Below are positions 35,114 through 42,371 of a stretch of DNA of 64,000 nt, one piece after another. Location: assembly GCF_016428595.1 (NCBI RefSeq), contig NZ_JAELVQ010000003.1:124001-188000 (forward strand), in the 5' to 3' direction. This stretch comes from Snuella sedimenti (GTDB lineage Bacteria; Bacteroidota; Bacteroidia; Flavobacteriales; Flavobacteriaceae). Numbering within the stretch: the first letter of the stretch is position 1; every line of letters begins with the position of its first letter. The notes beneath the pieces were generated by a model. It searched no databases. It was not told the origin of the DNA and worked only from the letters and a program-made list of their open reading frames with translations. The translations under genes were made by a program, and so were the position numbers.

Positions 35114-36076
35114 ATGTCAGAAACAATAGAACATGTAAAATGTTTGATCATAGGGTCCGGTCCAGCGGGTTATACGGCAGCAATCTATGCGGCGCGCGCT
35201 AACATGGCACCGGTATTGTACCAAGGGACGCAACCGGGTGGACAGTTAACAACTACTAATGAAGTTGAAAATTTCCCAGGATATCCAGATGGAGTTACAG
35301 GGCCAGAAATGATGATGCAACTACAAGCTCAAGCACAACGTTTTGAAACTGATGTGCGCGATGGTTGGGTTACCAAGGTGGACTTTTCGGGGCCCGTGCA
35401 TAAGGTGTGGGTAAACGGCACCAAGGAGGTCCACTGCGATACGGTGATCATCTCTACGGGTGCAACGGCGAAGTACCTAGGCTTGGAGTCCGAACAAAAG
35501 TATTTGAAGTTGGGCGGCGGTGTGTCGGCCTGTGCCGTTTGTGACGGTTTTTTCTATCGCAACCAGGAAGTCGTGATCGTAGGGGCAGGTGACTCGGCCT
35601 GTGAGGAGGCCCATTACCTATCCAAGCTCTGTAAAAAAGTGACCATGTTGGTACGTCGTGATGAGTTTAGGGCGTCCAAGATCATGGAAGCCAGGGTAAG
35701 GAATACCGAGAACATCGAGATCCTTTTCAATACCAATACCGATGAAGTGCTTGGGGACGGCCAAGTGGTAACCGGTGTTCGCACAAAGAACAACATAACG
35801 GGGGCGCTTACGGAGATTCCGGCCACCGGCTTTTTTGTGGCAATAGGCCACAAGCCCAACACCGATATCTTTAAGGATTACCTGGACTTGGACGAGACCG
35901 GGTACATCATTAACGTACCTGGGACATCAAGGACCAACGTAGAGGGCGTGTTTGTCTCGGGCGACGCGGCCGACCACGTGTACCGTCAGGCGGTTACGGC
36001 TGCAGGTACCGGTTGTATGGCGGCATTGGACGCGGAACGGTATTTGGCAGCTAAGGAAGCTGTTGTGCACGCTTAA
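35114..36076 (+). CDS. trxB: Thioredoxin reductase, with a GC-rich mosaic block
   Basis: A 320-residue flavoprotein that reduces thioredoxin with NADPH. Motifs are the FAD loop GSGPAGYTAAIYAARA, the redox pair C140/C143 (SACAVCDGFF), the NADPH loop GAGDSACEEA and the FAD-binding VSGDAADH. Length and order are normal and the frame is intact. The odd point is composition: from about 35350 to 36045, lines count at 52-68% GC by eye, against about 45% in the first part and below 40% in neighbouring genes. This suggests replacement by homologous recombination from a GC-richer relative. A perfect terminator follows. Confidence 0.95.
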   Translation: MSETIEHVKCLIIGSGPAGYTAAIYAARANMAPVLYQGTQPGGQLTTTNEVENFPGYPDGVTGPEMMMQLQAQAQRFETDVRDGWVTKVDFSGPVHKVWVNGTKEVHCDTVIISTGATAKYLGLESEQKYLKLGGGVSACAVCDGFFYRNQEVVIVGAGDSACEEAHYLSKLCKKVTMLVRRDEFRASKIMEARVRNTENIEILFNTNTDEVLGDGQVVTGVRTKNNITGALTEIPATGFFVAIGHKPNTDIFKDYLDLDETGYIINVPGTSRTNVEGVFVSGDAADHVYRQAVTAAGTGCMAALDAERYLAAKEAVVHA

Positions 36077-36099
36077 AATAATTAGAACCTATTTTAAAT

Positions 36100-36135
36100 A
36101 AACAAAAGCAATGCGAAAACGCATTGCTTTTGTTT
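36100..36135 (+). terminator. Rho-independent terminator after trxB
   Basis: A 16-bp perfect stem, with left arm AAACAAAAGCAATGCG, loop AAAA and right arm CGCATTGCTTTTGTTT. It also lies at the end of the minus-strand regulator gene and can serve both directions. Confidence 0.85.
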
Positions 36136-36196
36136 ATTGCAAATCTGATTTCTATGATACCTCTAAACAATTTTATAGTAAGAGAGGGAAGTAATA

Positions 36197-36748
36197 TTAT
36201 AAGAGCTTTATTTCTACTTCACTAAGTAAATCGTTGAAAGTATTGTTCTCTACAATATCTAATACAATTTTATTGGATTTGTGATTTCTTAAAATGCTGC
36301 TAACTATATTGCTGTAGTAGTGTGAACCATGAATCACCTTAGTTAAAGCTTGAATTAAATCTTCATACAAAAAGTCATTTTTAATTAAAAACCCATGAGG
36401 TTTTAACATTTTAAAGTTGTTGTAGAGCTTGCGGTCATCATCTTCAGAAGTTAAAATAATGAGCTTTGTTCGGGGATTTAGTTGTTTTATCTTGATTCCC
36501 AGATCAATTCCCGATATTATTCCTGGTCTGTTAGTAGAAAATAAATTATAATCTAGGAGAACAAGATCATAAGGCGTTTCATCTAATGTTTCATTAATTT
36601 TTATATCAGCAGCTATATAGTCATGTGCGATATCTACATTAAATTTGAATTTGTTGTTTCCTGAAGCAATTTGGTTTAGAGCCATTTTATAAGCTTCAAT
36701 AATAATAGGGTAATTCTCTAAGATGAGAACATTTAACGGTTGAACCAT
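36197..36748 (-). CDS. Response-regulator receiver protein lacking a DNA-binding domain
   Basis: A 183-residue protein with a receiver domain: acidic residues near the N-terminus, phospho-acceptor Asp in YDLVLLDYNLF, a T/S in IILTSEDDD, and K in PHGFLIKND. Flavobacterial relatives usually continue with a helix-turn-helix after about residue 150. This one ends at LLSEVEIKLL, and I found no recognisable HTH in the other frames downstream before the trxB terminator. It may be a truncated regulator or a receiver-only protein. It has no adjacent kinase. Confidence 0.75.
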   Translation of the reverse strand: MVQPLNVLILENYPIIIEAYKMALNQIASGNNKFKFNVDIAHDYIAADIKINETLDETPYDLVLLDYNLFSTNRPGIISGIDLGIKIKQLNPRTKLIILTSEDDDRKLYNNFKMLKPHGFLIKNDFLYEDLIQALTKVIHGSHYYSNIVSSILRNHKSNKIVLDIVENNTFNDLLSEVEIKLL

Positions 36749-36832
36749 AAACGATAATAATTTATAATGCGCTATAAGCTAGATTTGTAGCGAACGGAGC
36801 TAATCTATTAGGTTTATAGAAAACAGTGTTAG

Positions 36833-36863
36833 GGAAACACCTTGAATTTTTCAAGGTGTTTCC
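36833..36863. terminator. Hairpin upstream of the receiver gene
   Basis: GGAAACACCTTGAA and TTCAAGGTGTTTCC form a perfect 14-bp stem with a 3-base loop. It lies between the receiver gene start and the hip locus, and on the minus strand would block read-through from hipT into the receiver gene. Confidence 0.65.
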
Positions 36864-36892
36864 TTAGAAATTTAGGTAATAGCTAAAAAAGT

Positions 36893-36928
36893 AAAACTCC
36901 CGTAAACTAGATGTTTACAGGGGTTTTT
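36893..36928. terminator. Terminator-like hairpin similar to the one next to tRNA-Ser
   Basis: AAAACTCCCGTAAAC pairs with GTTTACAGGGGTTTT around TAGAT, with one wobble and one mismatch, followed by TTTTTG. Its right arm and the GGAGGAA that follows (36931) resemble the terminator at 38905-38939 and the tRNA-Ser 3' end at 38964. See the finding on a possible island. Confidence 0.55.
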
Positions 36929-37030
36929 GAGGAGGAAAGGGGGGTGTTTTGTGCTATATATTACTGTAAGTTAGTGTCTTATGGTTTTATTCTCAATTAA
37001 GGTAACTGATTTAGACTCCTTTTTTTCGTA

Positions 37031-37246
37031 CTAAATACCAATAAATTGTGTGTCGTTAGGGGCAACTGGCTTTATTTCAGTATCGATTTTAGTATCAAAA
37101 GCGAAATGCTTTACTTTAACTAATCCACTTATTCCTTCTACATCTAGTAATTGACTCCCATCAGAGTTATTTATGATGTTGGTAATTAAAAAAAATCACC
37201 TCTTGCTGTTATTTGTTGACCTACTGATATAGATTTTACGTTTATT
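37031..37246 (-). pseudogene. Remnant of an unidentified gene, frameshifted at an A8 run
   Basis: On the minus strand, one frame gives INVKSISVGQQITARGDFF and then a stop. A one-base shift at the run of eight A residues (37188-37195) opens a second frame of about 53 codons (ITNIINNSDGSQLLDVEGIS ... PNDTQFIGI) that ends in TAG at 37031. Both halves look protein-like and the shift lies in a homopolymer, so this is likely a broken or truncated gene. There is no start codon. The family is not recognised. It sits directly downstream of hipT. Confidence 0.45.
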
Positions 37247-37261
37247 TAATTCAAATAATTT

Positions 37262-38212
37262 TTAAAGAGTTAAATCTAACTGTTTCGCTCTGTTTTCTAT
37301 TAGTGCTATTAAAGTGCTTTTGTTTTCCTCACTTAAAAAGCTATAGGCGATTAATTCTTGCCACTGTTGCATACCTTTTTCTATACGATTCCATAGGTTT
37401 TCAATAGCTTTAGCAGGGATTTGTGCTTTGGTCATGGCATCGTTAAAATCTAGGCGTTTAATTTTACGCTTTTTTCCGTTAAGGTTTAGTGCTAATTCTT
37501 CTTGATCTTCCGGAATCAATAATTTAACCGCTACCATATCATAGGTTGGTGCCAATGCATAGTGTTTACTGTCTTTTGCTATGAGTGAAAAGTTTTTTAA
37601 ATGCATATCGTTATTTCCAATCAGGAAAGAAACAATAACTTGCTCATAAAACTTTACGGCATCCAGTAACGGGTTTTGCGCATAGGTTATGATGGTCTTT
37701 GCAATTTGCTCGTAAGATCCACGATATTTATGTTCTGTAAGACGCTCTGTGAATTGGCAAGCATCTTCCATTGGGTACTTTTCGTTATTTGCAGTACGAT
37801 CTATACGCTTGGTTAAATAGGCTAAAGCGCCATCTTTTAATGGGATTAATAAAAAGGGTACTGTTGCTATACCGCAAGCTTGTGCCAATAACATGCATAG
37901 TGCCTCAATTTCTGGCATTTGCGGATACATATGAAATGGTGGTTTTAAAATATACCTGCCATTCAATGCACCTACAATGGTTAACCTATTTTGAGTATTT
38001 TCTTGTGTGAAACCTAATGATAATTTTGGTTGCACACCGGTAACAATGATGCGTTGTGCTACGTTTTCTTTTGCCAACGCTTCGATTTGAGACATCTCAT
38101 ACTCTAATTTTAGTACAGGCGTATCTTCTTGCCAAAATGCTGTTAGGCAGTTTTGATGGTAGTTTATGCCACCATCTTCTAGTTTTTTATGACATGCTAA
38201 ACAATAGTTCAT
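37262..38212 (-). CDS. hipT: HipT-type serine/threonine kinase toxin
   Basis: A 316-residue HipA-like kinase without the HipA N-terminal subdomain, which is a separate gene upstream. The N-terminus carries a zinc-ribbon-like set (C4, C7, H19, C22). The glycine-rich loop is GVQPKLSLG (residues 59-67). The catalytic motif is NNDMHLKN with D202 and K206, and the metal-binding Asp is D225 in PTYDMV. In E. coli HipT two loop serines are autophosphorylated. The residues just before GVQPK here are V57 and T58 rather than Ser-Ile-Ser. It overlaps hipS by four bases. The E. coli toxin phosphorylates TrpS; the target here is unknown. Confidence 0.85.
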   Translation of the reverse strand: MNYCLACHKKLEDGGINYHQNCLTAFWQEDTPVLKLEYEMSQIEALAKENVAQRIIVTGVQPKLSLGFTQENTQNRLTIVGALNGRYILKPPFHMYPQMPEIEALCMLLAQACGIATVPFLLIPLKDGALAYLTKRIDRTANNEKYPMEDACQFTERLTEHKYRGSYEQIAKTIITYAQNPLLDAVKFYEQVIVSFLIGNNDMHLKNFSLIAKDSKHYALAPTYDMVAVKLLIPEDQEELALNLNGKKRKIKRLDFNDAMTKAQIPAKAIENLWNRIEKGMQQWQELIAYSFLSEENKSTLIALIENRAKQLDLTL

Positions 38213-38526
38213 ACCTTCTCTATAATGCTAATATTGCCAATACAATCTCTACATGTAGTTAATAATATGCCCATGCGGTCTCTTGGGTTAATTTTCCAAT
38301 TTTTATGAGCTATGTCTAATAACCAACCTTCCGGAATTAAACCATCGAAGAAAGGGAATAGGTATTCGGCACTAAACGCTTCTTCTTGTAATGGTAACGT
38401 CAAACTCACTGCTAATGTACTTTCATTTTCTAGGTATGCTTTGTCATACTTGAAATGATAGCCATTATCGTCCTCGGTTAATATACCAGCTAACGTTTTA
38501 TTTACCCAGATTTCTCCTTGTCTCAT
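38209..38526 (-). CDS. hipS: HipS, HipA N-terminal-domain-like antitoxin
   Basis: A 105-residue protein equal to the N-terminal subdomain of HipA, with the typical FPFFDGLIPEGWLLDIA segment and the C-terminal CIGNISII. In the hipBST systems described from E. coli, this small protein, not HipB, neutralises the kinase. The gene order hipB-hipS-hipT is the same here. It overlaps hipB by 29 bases and hipT by four, so all three should be translated from one message. Confidence 0.85.
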   Translation of the reverse strand: MRQGEIWVNKTLAGILTEDDNGYHFKYDKAYLENESTLAVSLTLPLQEEAFSAEYLFPFFDGLIPEGWLLDIAHKNWKINPRDRMGILLTTCRDCIGNISIIEKV

Positions 38527-38737
38527 CGCTTATAGGTGTTGGTGTTAGTGTATGTCCAAAAAATAATAATACCTGATTTACTTTATCGGTCATTACATTT
38601 GGTTTTCCCTGTTCGAGTTCGCGTACAAAACGCAATCCTACACCTGTGAAGTCTGATAACTCTACTTGTGTTAGATTTGCTTTTTTGCGTCTATCCCTTA
38701 CAAATTGAGCTATTGTATTTTTCCTATCCCATTCCAT
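38498..38737 (-). CDS. hipB: HipB-like XRE-family DNA-binding protein
   Basis: A 79-residue helix-turn-helix protein (IAQFVRDRRKKANLTQVELS, then GLRFVRELEQGKPN). It is the first gene of the hip operon and should repress it by binding the three repeated operators just upstream (38743-38840). The start codon lies only five bases from the nearest operator. The tail TPTPISDETRRNLGK overlaps the hipS start. Length is typical of HipB. Confidence 0.87.
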   Translation of the reverse strand: MEWDRKNTIAQFVRDRRKKANLTQVELSDFTGVGLRFVRELEQGKPNVMTDKVNQVLLFFGHTLTPTPISDETRRNLGK

Positions 38738-38742
38738 TGTAT

Positions 38743-38840
38743 TATACCTTTATGGGTACAATATAGTGAATTATTTTAAAATTATACCTTAAAGGGTGTA
38801 AATGTTTTAATATTGCTGTGTTTGTACCTTATAGGGTGTA
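38743..38840. promoter_or_regulatory. Three HipB-type operators at exact 40-bp spacing
   Basis: Three near-identical 18-base palindromic sites share TRTACCTTWWDGGGTRYA: 38743-38760, 38783-38800 and 38823-38840. Starts are exactly 40 bases apart, about four helical turns, so bound dimers would lie on the same face of the DNA. The first overlaps the expected hipB promoter. The sites are most likely bound by HipB, by analogy with hip operons. Confidence 0.75.
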
Positions 38841-38866
38841 ACAATTAGTCTTGATCCACTTTTAGG

Positions 38867-38896
38867 ATGATATTATTTGATATCAAATAATATCAT
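38867..38896. repeat. 30-bp perfect palindrome
   Basis: The left half ATGATATTATTTGAT is followed directly by its exact reverse complement. It lies between the hipB operators and the tRNA terminator. It has no spacer and no T-run, so it is more likely a binding or recombination site than a terminator. Confidence 0.7.
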
Positions 38897-38904
38897 ATAA
38901 AATA

Positions 38905-38939
38905 AAAAACCCTGTAAATCAATTATTTACAGGGTTTTT
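38905..38939 (-). terminator. Rho-independent terminator downstream of tRNA-Ser
   Basis: A perfect 15-bp stem, AAAAACCCTGTAAAT and ATTTACAGGGTTTTT, around a 5-base loop. It is 23 bases beyond the tRNA 3' end on the minus strand. Confidence 0.85.
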
Positions 38940-38962
38940 GTCGCCTTTTATAGGACTTTTCG

Positions 38963-39047
38963 CGGAGGAAGAGGGATTCGAACCCCCGGAGGTGTGACCC
39001 TCAACAGTTTTCAAGACTGCCGCATTCGACCACTCTGCCATTCCTCC
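38963..39047 (-). tRNA. tRNA-Ser (anticodon UGA)
   Basis: Read on the minus strand, the 85-base gene starts GGAGGAATGGCAGAGTGGTC and ends CCCTCTTCCTCCG. The acceptor arms GGAGGAA/TTCCTCC pair fully. The anticodon loop CTTGAAA holds TGA (complement of 39011-39013). The long variable arm (GAGG...CCTC) is typical of class II tRNA-Ser, and the T arm is GGTTCGAATCC. CCA is not encoded. tRNA-Ser genes are common integration sites, and the hip locus lies on its 3' side. Confidence 0.95.
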
Positions 39048-39350
39048 TAGAGCGCCTCATCAGCTATTTGCTGAATGCGGGTGCAAATATAGAATCCTTT
39101 TTTAATTCTTTCAAGTAAAATTGAATTTTTTTGAAAATAAATTTTCTCCTTTTACATCAAACTTATCAACTGGATTATTTAAGCGTTCAGAATTAATGGG
39201 TTACTTTTTAAAACTTCATTTGAAACGTTCGATTTCGATATACTGTTTGGTGTTTTACGGTTTTTAGAATCGGAAAAAACTTTATTTTACAATCTATAAT
39301 GCTAGAAAACGGACTTCAAATCTTATTTTTGCATAAACATACCAATGCTA

Positions 39351-39980
39351 ATGGATACGATAAAATATTTGGAATGGCGTTATGCCACTAAAAAGTTTGA
39401 TACAGGCAAGATATTGACTGATAATAAGCTAAATGTTTTAAAGCAGGCATTTAACTTAACAGCAACTTCCTTTGGTTTGCAAACTATCAAACTTGTTATA
39501 GTTGAAAATAAAGAATTAAGGGAAGCGTTAGTGCAATATTCATACAATCAAAAACAAGTTATGGAGGCATCACATTTGCTAGTGATATGCATCCAGCGAG
39601 ATATTGTTGAAGATGATGTTAATGACTATTATAAGAATATAAAAACAACACGCGATACTCCTGAAACGATATTGGATCCTTACAAGAAAGAACTTATTAA
39701 AACAGTAAAAGGAATGTCGGTAGAAGAACGTCAGCAGTGGTCAAAAAATCAAGCTTATATAGCTTTAGGAAATTTGATGACGGTTTGCGCAGTAGAAGGT
39801 ATTGACTCTTGCCCCATGGAAGGCTTTGTTTCCGATGATTATGATAACATGCTTAAGTTAAGTGAAAAAGGCTTAAAATCGGTTTTGTTATTGCCTGTTG
39901 GCTACCGTTCACATGATGATATGTTTGCAGGTTTTGAAAAAGTAAGAAGACCGTTAGCAGAAACCATTATAGAATTATAA
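39351..39980 (+). CDS. NAD(P)H-dependent nitroreductase-family oxidoreductase
   Basis: A 209-residue flavin enzyme of the NfsB/YdgI type. The N-terminus MDTIKYLEWRYATKKFDTGK carries the FMN-binding WRYATKKFD motif, the reason for choosing the second ATG (the first is at 39345). Further features are SFGLQTIKLVIVE and GIDSCPMEGF, and the final GYRSHDDMF near the FMN phosphate site. Such enzymes reduce quinones and nitro compounds using NAD(P)H. The aminotransferase gene follows 22 bases downstream and may be cotranscribed. Confidence 0.87.
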   Translation: MDTIKYLEWRYATKKFDTGKILTDNKLNVLKQAFNLTATSFGLQTIKLVIVENKELREALVQYSYNQKQVMEASHLLVICIQRDIVEDDVNDYYKNIKTTRDTPETILDPYKKELIKTVKGMSVEERQQWSKNQAYIALGNLMTVCAVEGIDSCPMEGFVSDDYDNMLKLSEKGLKSVLLLPVGYRSHDDMFAGFEKVRRPLAETIIEL

Positions 39981-40002
39981 ATATTAGATAAATAATAAAA
40001 AT

Positions 40003-41205
40003 ATGCCCGGATTTGAATTATTTGGTAGTGCAGAACGCAAGGAAGTACATGATGTTTTAGAAACTGGTGTGCTAATGCGCTATGGCTTTGATGGAATGCG
40101 CAATAGCCATTGGAAAGCCAAGGAACTGGAAAGTGAGTTGAGTAATGTTTTACAATCAGACTATGTGCAATTGGTGTCTAGCGGTACGGCAGCCGTATCA
40201 GTCGCTTTAGCAGCAGCTGGCGTTGGAGCAGGCGATGAGGTTATTATGCCAACCTTTACATTTGTAGCGAGTTTTGAAGCCATTATGATGTTAGGAGCAA
40301 TTCCTGTTTTGGTGGATATTGATGACACGCTAGCATTGAGCCCAAAAGCTGTTGAGGAAGCCATTACCCCTAAGACCAAAGCTATTATGATTGTGCAAAT
40401 GTGTGGTAGTATGGGGGACATGTCGGCTTTACAAGATATTTCCAAACGACACGATTTACTTTTAATTGAAGATGCCTGTCAGGCGATAGGAGGAAGCTAT
40501 CAGGGAAAGCCTTTGGGAAGTATAGGTGATCTGGGATGTTTTTCTTTTGACTTTGTAAAAACCGTTACCTGTGGAGAAGGAGGAGCTGTAATAACGAGTA
40601 ATAAAAATTATTACACACATGCTGATCACTATAGTGATCATGGTCATGATCACATAGGATTGGATAGAGGAGTTGAAACCCATCCGTTTTTAGGCTATAA
40701 TTTCAGAATTTCGGAGTTACATGCTGCCGTTGGATTGGCACAAGTAAGGCGCTTACCTGAATTTTTATCGATTCAGAAGGCTAATCATAATATTTTGAGA
40801 ACAGCACTTTCTGAAATTCCAGAAGTTACGTTTAGAACAGTCCCTGATGGCGGAGTGGAAAGTTATGCGTTTTTAAGTTTCTTTTTGCCCGATTTGGAGT
40901 TGGCACGTAAGGCATCAAAGTCCTTAAAAGAAGCTGGTGTAGATGGTTGTTTTCATTATTATGATAACAATTGGCATTATGTACGTAAATGGGAACATTT
41001 AAAGGAATTAAAATCCTTATATCCAATAGCAGCTGAAGTTAAGACAGGTTTAGAGTATCTAAAAACCAAAACGTTTGTTAAGTCCGATCATTATATAGGT
41101 AGAAACATTTCATGTCTGATAAAACTATCATGGACAGAAGCAGAGGTTAAAGAACGCGCGAAAAAAATGGTTAAAGCAATAAAAGATACTTTAATAGTTG
41201 CTTAG
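40003..41205 (+). CDS. DegT/DnrJ/EryC1/StrS-family aminotransferase
   Basis: A 400-residue PLP-dependent aminotransferase of the sugar-modifying family. Motifs are QLVSSGTAAVSVAL (phosphate cup), DEVIMPTFTFVAS, IEDACQAIGG with the PLP aspartate D157, and the Schiff-base lysine K186 in FSFDFVKTVTCGEGGA. LGYNFRISELHAAVGLAQ is also present. Members make amino sugars for cell-surface glycans or act on related keto compounds. No other sugar nucleotide gene is nearby, so the substrate is open. Its stop is one base from the end of the convergent ribB gene. Confidence 0.9.
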   Translation: MPGFELFGSAERKEVHDVLETGVLMRYGFDGMRNSHWKAKELESELSNVLQSDYVQLVSSGTAAVSVALAAAGVGAGDEVIMPTFTFVASFEAIMMLGAIPVLVDIDDTLALSPKAVEEAITPKTKAIMIVQMCGSMGDMSALQDISKRHDLLLIEDACQAIGGSYQGKPLGSIGDLGCFSFDFVKTVTCGEGGAVITSNKNYYTHADHYSDHGHDHIGLDRGVETHPFLGYNFRISELHAAVGLAQVRRLPEFLSIQKANHNILRTALSEIPEVTFRTVPDGGVESYAFLSFFLPDLELARKASKSLKEAGVDGCFHYYDNNWHYVRKWEHLKELKSLYPIAAEVKTGLEYLKTKTFVKSDHYIGRNISCLIKLSWTEAEVKERAKKMVKAIKDTLIVA

Positions 41206-41206
41206 C

Positions 41207-42352
41207 TTAATAATTCACATACTCTACAATTTCCAGGCCGTAACCAACTAGACCTACACGTTTGGTTTGTTCGGCGTTGGAGATTAAGCGTAACTTATGA
41301 ATATTTAGATCATGGAGAATTTGTGCCCCAATACCAAAATCTCTGGTATCCATATTAATTCGTGGCGCTTTGGCTATTTTATGGGGAAGCTGATTGTCTT
41401 TTAAAAAGGATAAACGCTTTAGTAAATTCATAGATTGAGATTCCTGATTAATGAATAAGATAGCTCCACTGCCTTCATCATTTATAACCTTGAACATGTC
41501 ATCTAATTGTTTGTCGGCATTATTGGTTAAGGTTCCAAGAATATCATTGTTAACCAATGTAGAGTTTATTCTGGTAAGTACAGGTTCGTCATCTTTCCAT
41601 TGGCCTTTGGTTAAGGCTATATGCACCTGATTATTGGTTGTTTGTTGGTAAGCTCTTAGTCTAAAGCTGCCAAAGCGGGTCTCAATTTGAAAATCTTCTT
41701 TTTTATCAATCAACGAATCGTGTTGCATTCTGTAGGCCACCAAATCTTCAATGGAAACAAGTTTGATATCCAGTTTTTTGGCTACCTCAATGAGTTGGGG
41801 TAAGCGTGCCATGGTTCCATCATCGTTCATGATTTCAACAATCACACCAGCAGGATTTAAACCTGCTAGTCTTGCAAAATCTATAGCTGCTTCGGTATGC
41901 CCTGTACGTCTTAGTACACCTCCTTCTTTTGCGACCAAAGGAAAAATATGCCCCGGACGGGCTAGTTCAAATGGTTTGGTAGAAGGGTCGGTAAGTGCTT
42001 TAATGGTTTTTGCCCTATCACTAGCAGAGATGCCAGTGGTAACCCCATTACCCCTTAAGTCTACCGATACGGTAAAGGCCGTTTCCATGGGATCGGTGTT
42101 ATTTCGAACCATCATGTTAAGCTCTAAGTCCTTACATCTGTTTTCGGTAAGTGGCGCACATATAAGGCCTCTACCGTGTTTGGCCATAAAGTTTATCATT
42201 TGAGGTGTCACCTTATCGGCAGCAGCTACAAAGTCTCCTTCATTTTCTCTATTGGCATCGTCTACAACTATAATAACCTTTCCATTTCTAATATCGTCTA
42301 TGGCGTCATGAATGGTATTTAGCTCGAACTTAGCAGTATTATTTGTCGTCAT
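41207..42352 (-). CDS. ribB: RibB DHBP synthase fused to a degenerate GTP cyclohydrolase II domain
   Basis: The N-terminal half (residues about 1-205) is 3,4-dihydroxy-2-butanone-4-phosphate synthase with DDANRENEGDFV, GRGLICAPL, RRTGHTEAAIDF and PAGVIVEI. The C-terminal half follows the GTP cyclohydrolase II fold, but the zinc cysteines and the catalytic RQEGRGIGL motif are missing (NQESQSMNLLKRL is in that place), so only RibB activity is expected. The ATG at 42352 is favoured because a -7 box at 42372-42379 leaves no leader for the ATG at 42367. It forms one end of a minus-strand block with lptF/G downstream of lolA and ftsK. Confidence 0.88.
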   Translation of the reverse strand: MTTNNTAKFELNTIHDAIDDIRNGKVIIVVDDANRENEGDFVAAADKVTPQMINFMAKHGRGLICAPLTENRCKDLELNMMVRNNTDPMETAFTVSVDLRGNGVTTGISASDRAKTIKALTDPSTKPFELARPGHIFPLVAKEGGVLRRTGHTEAAIDFARLAGLNPAGVIVEIMNDDGTMARLPQLIEVAKKLDIKLVSIEDLVAYRMQHDSLIDKKEDFQIETRFGSFRLRAYQQTTNNQVHIALTKGQWKDDEPVLTRINSTLVNNDILGTLTNNADKQLDDMFKVINDEGSGAILFINQESQSMNLLKRLSFLKDNQLPHKIAKAPRINMDTRDFGIGAQILHDLNIHKLRLISNAEQTKRVGLVGYGLEIVEYVNY

Positions 42353-42371
42353 GGTATCTTTAATCATAGTG

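Noticed and set aside
41751-42203. 150-codon antisense open frame within ribB
   Set aside because: Shadow of the DHBP synthase domain, with low-complexity sequence and no promoter.
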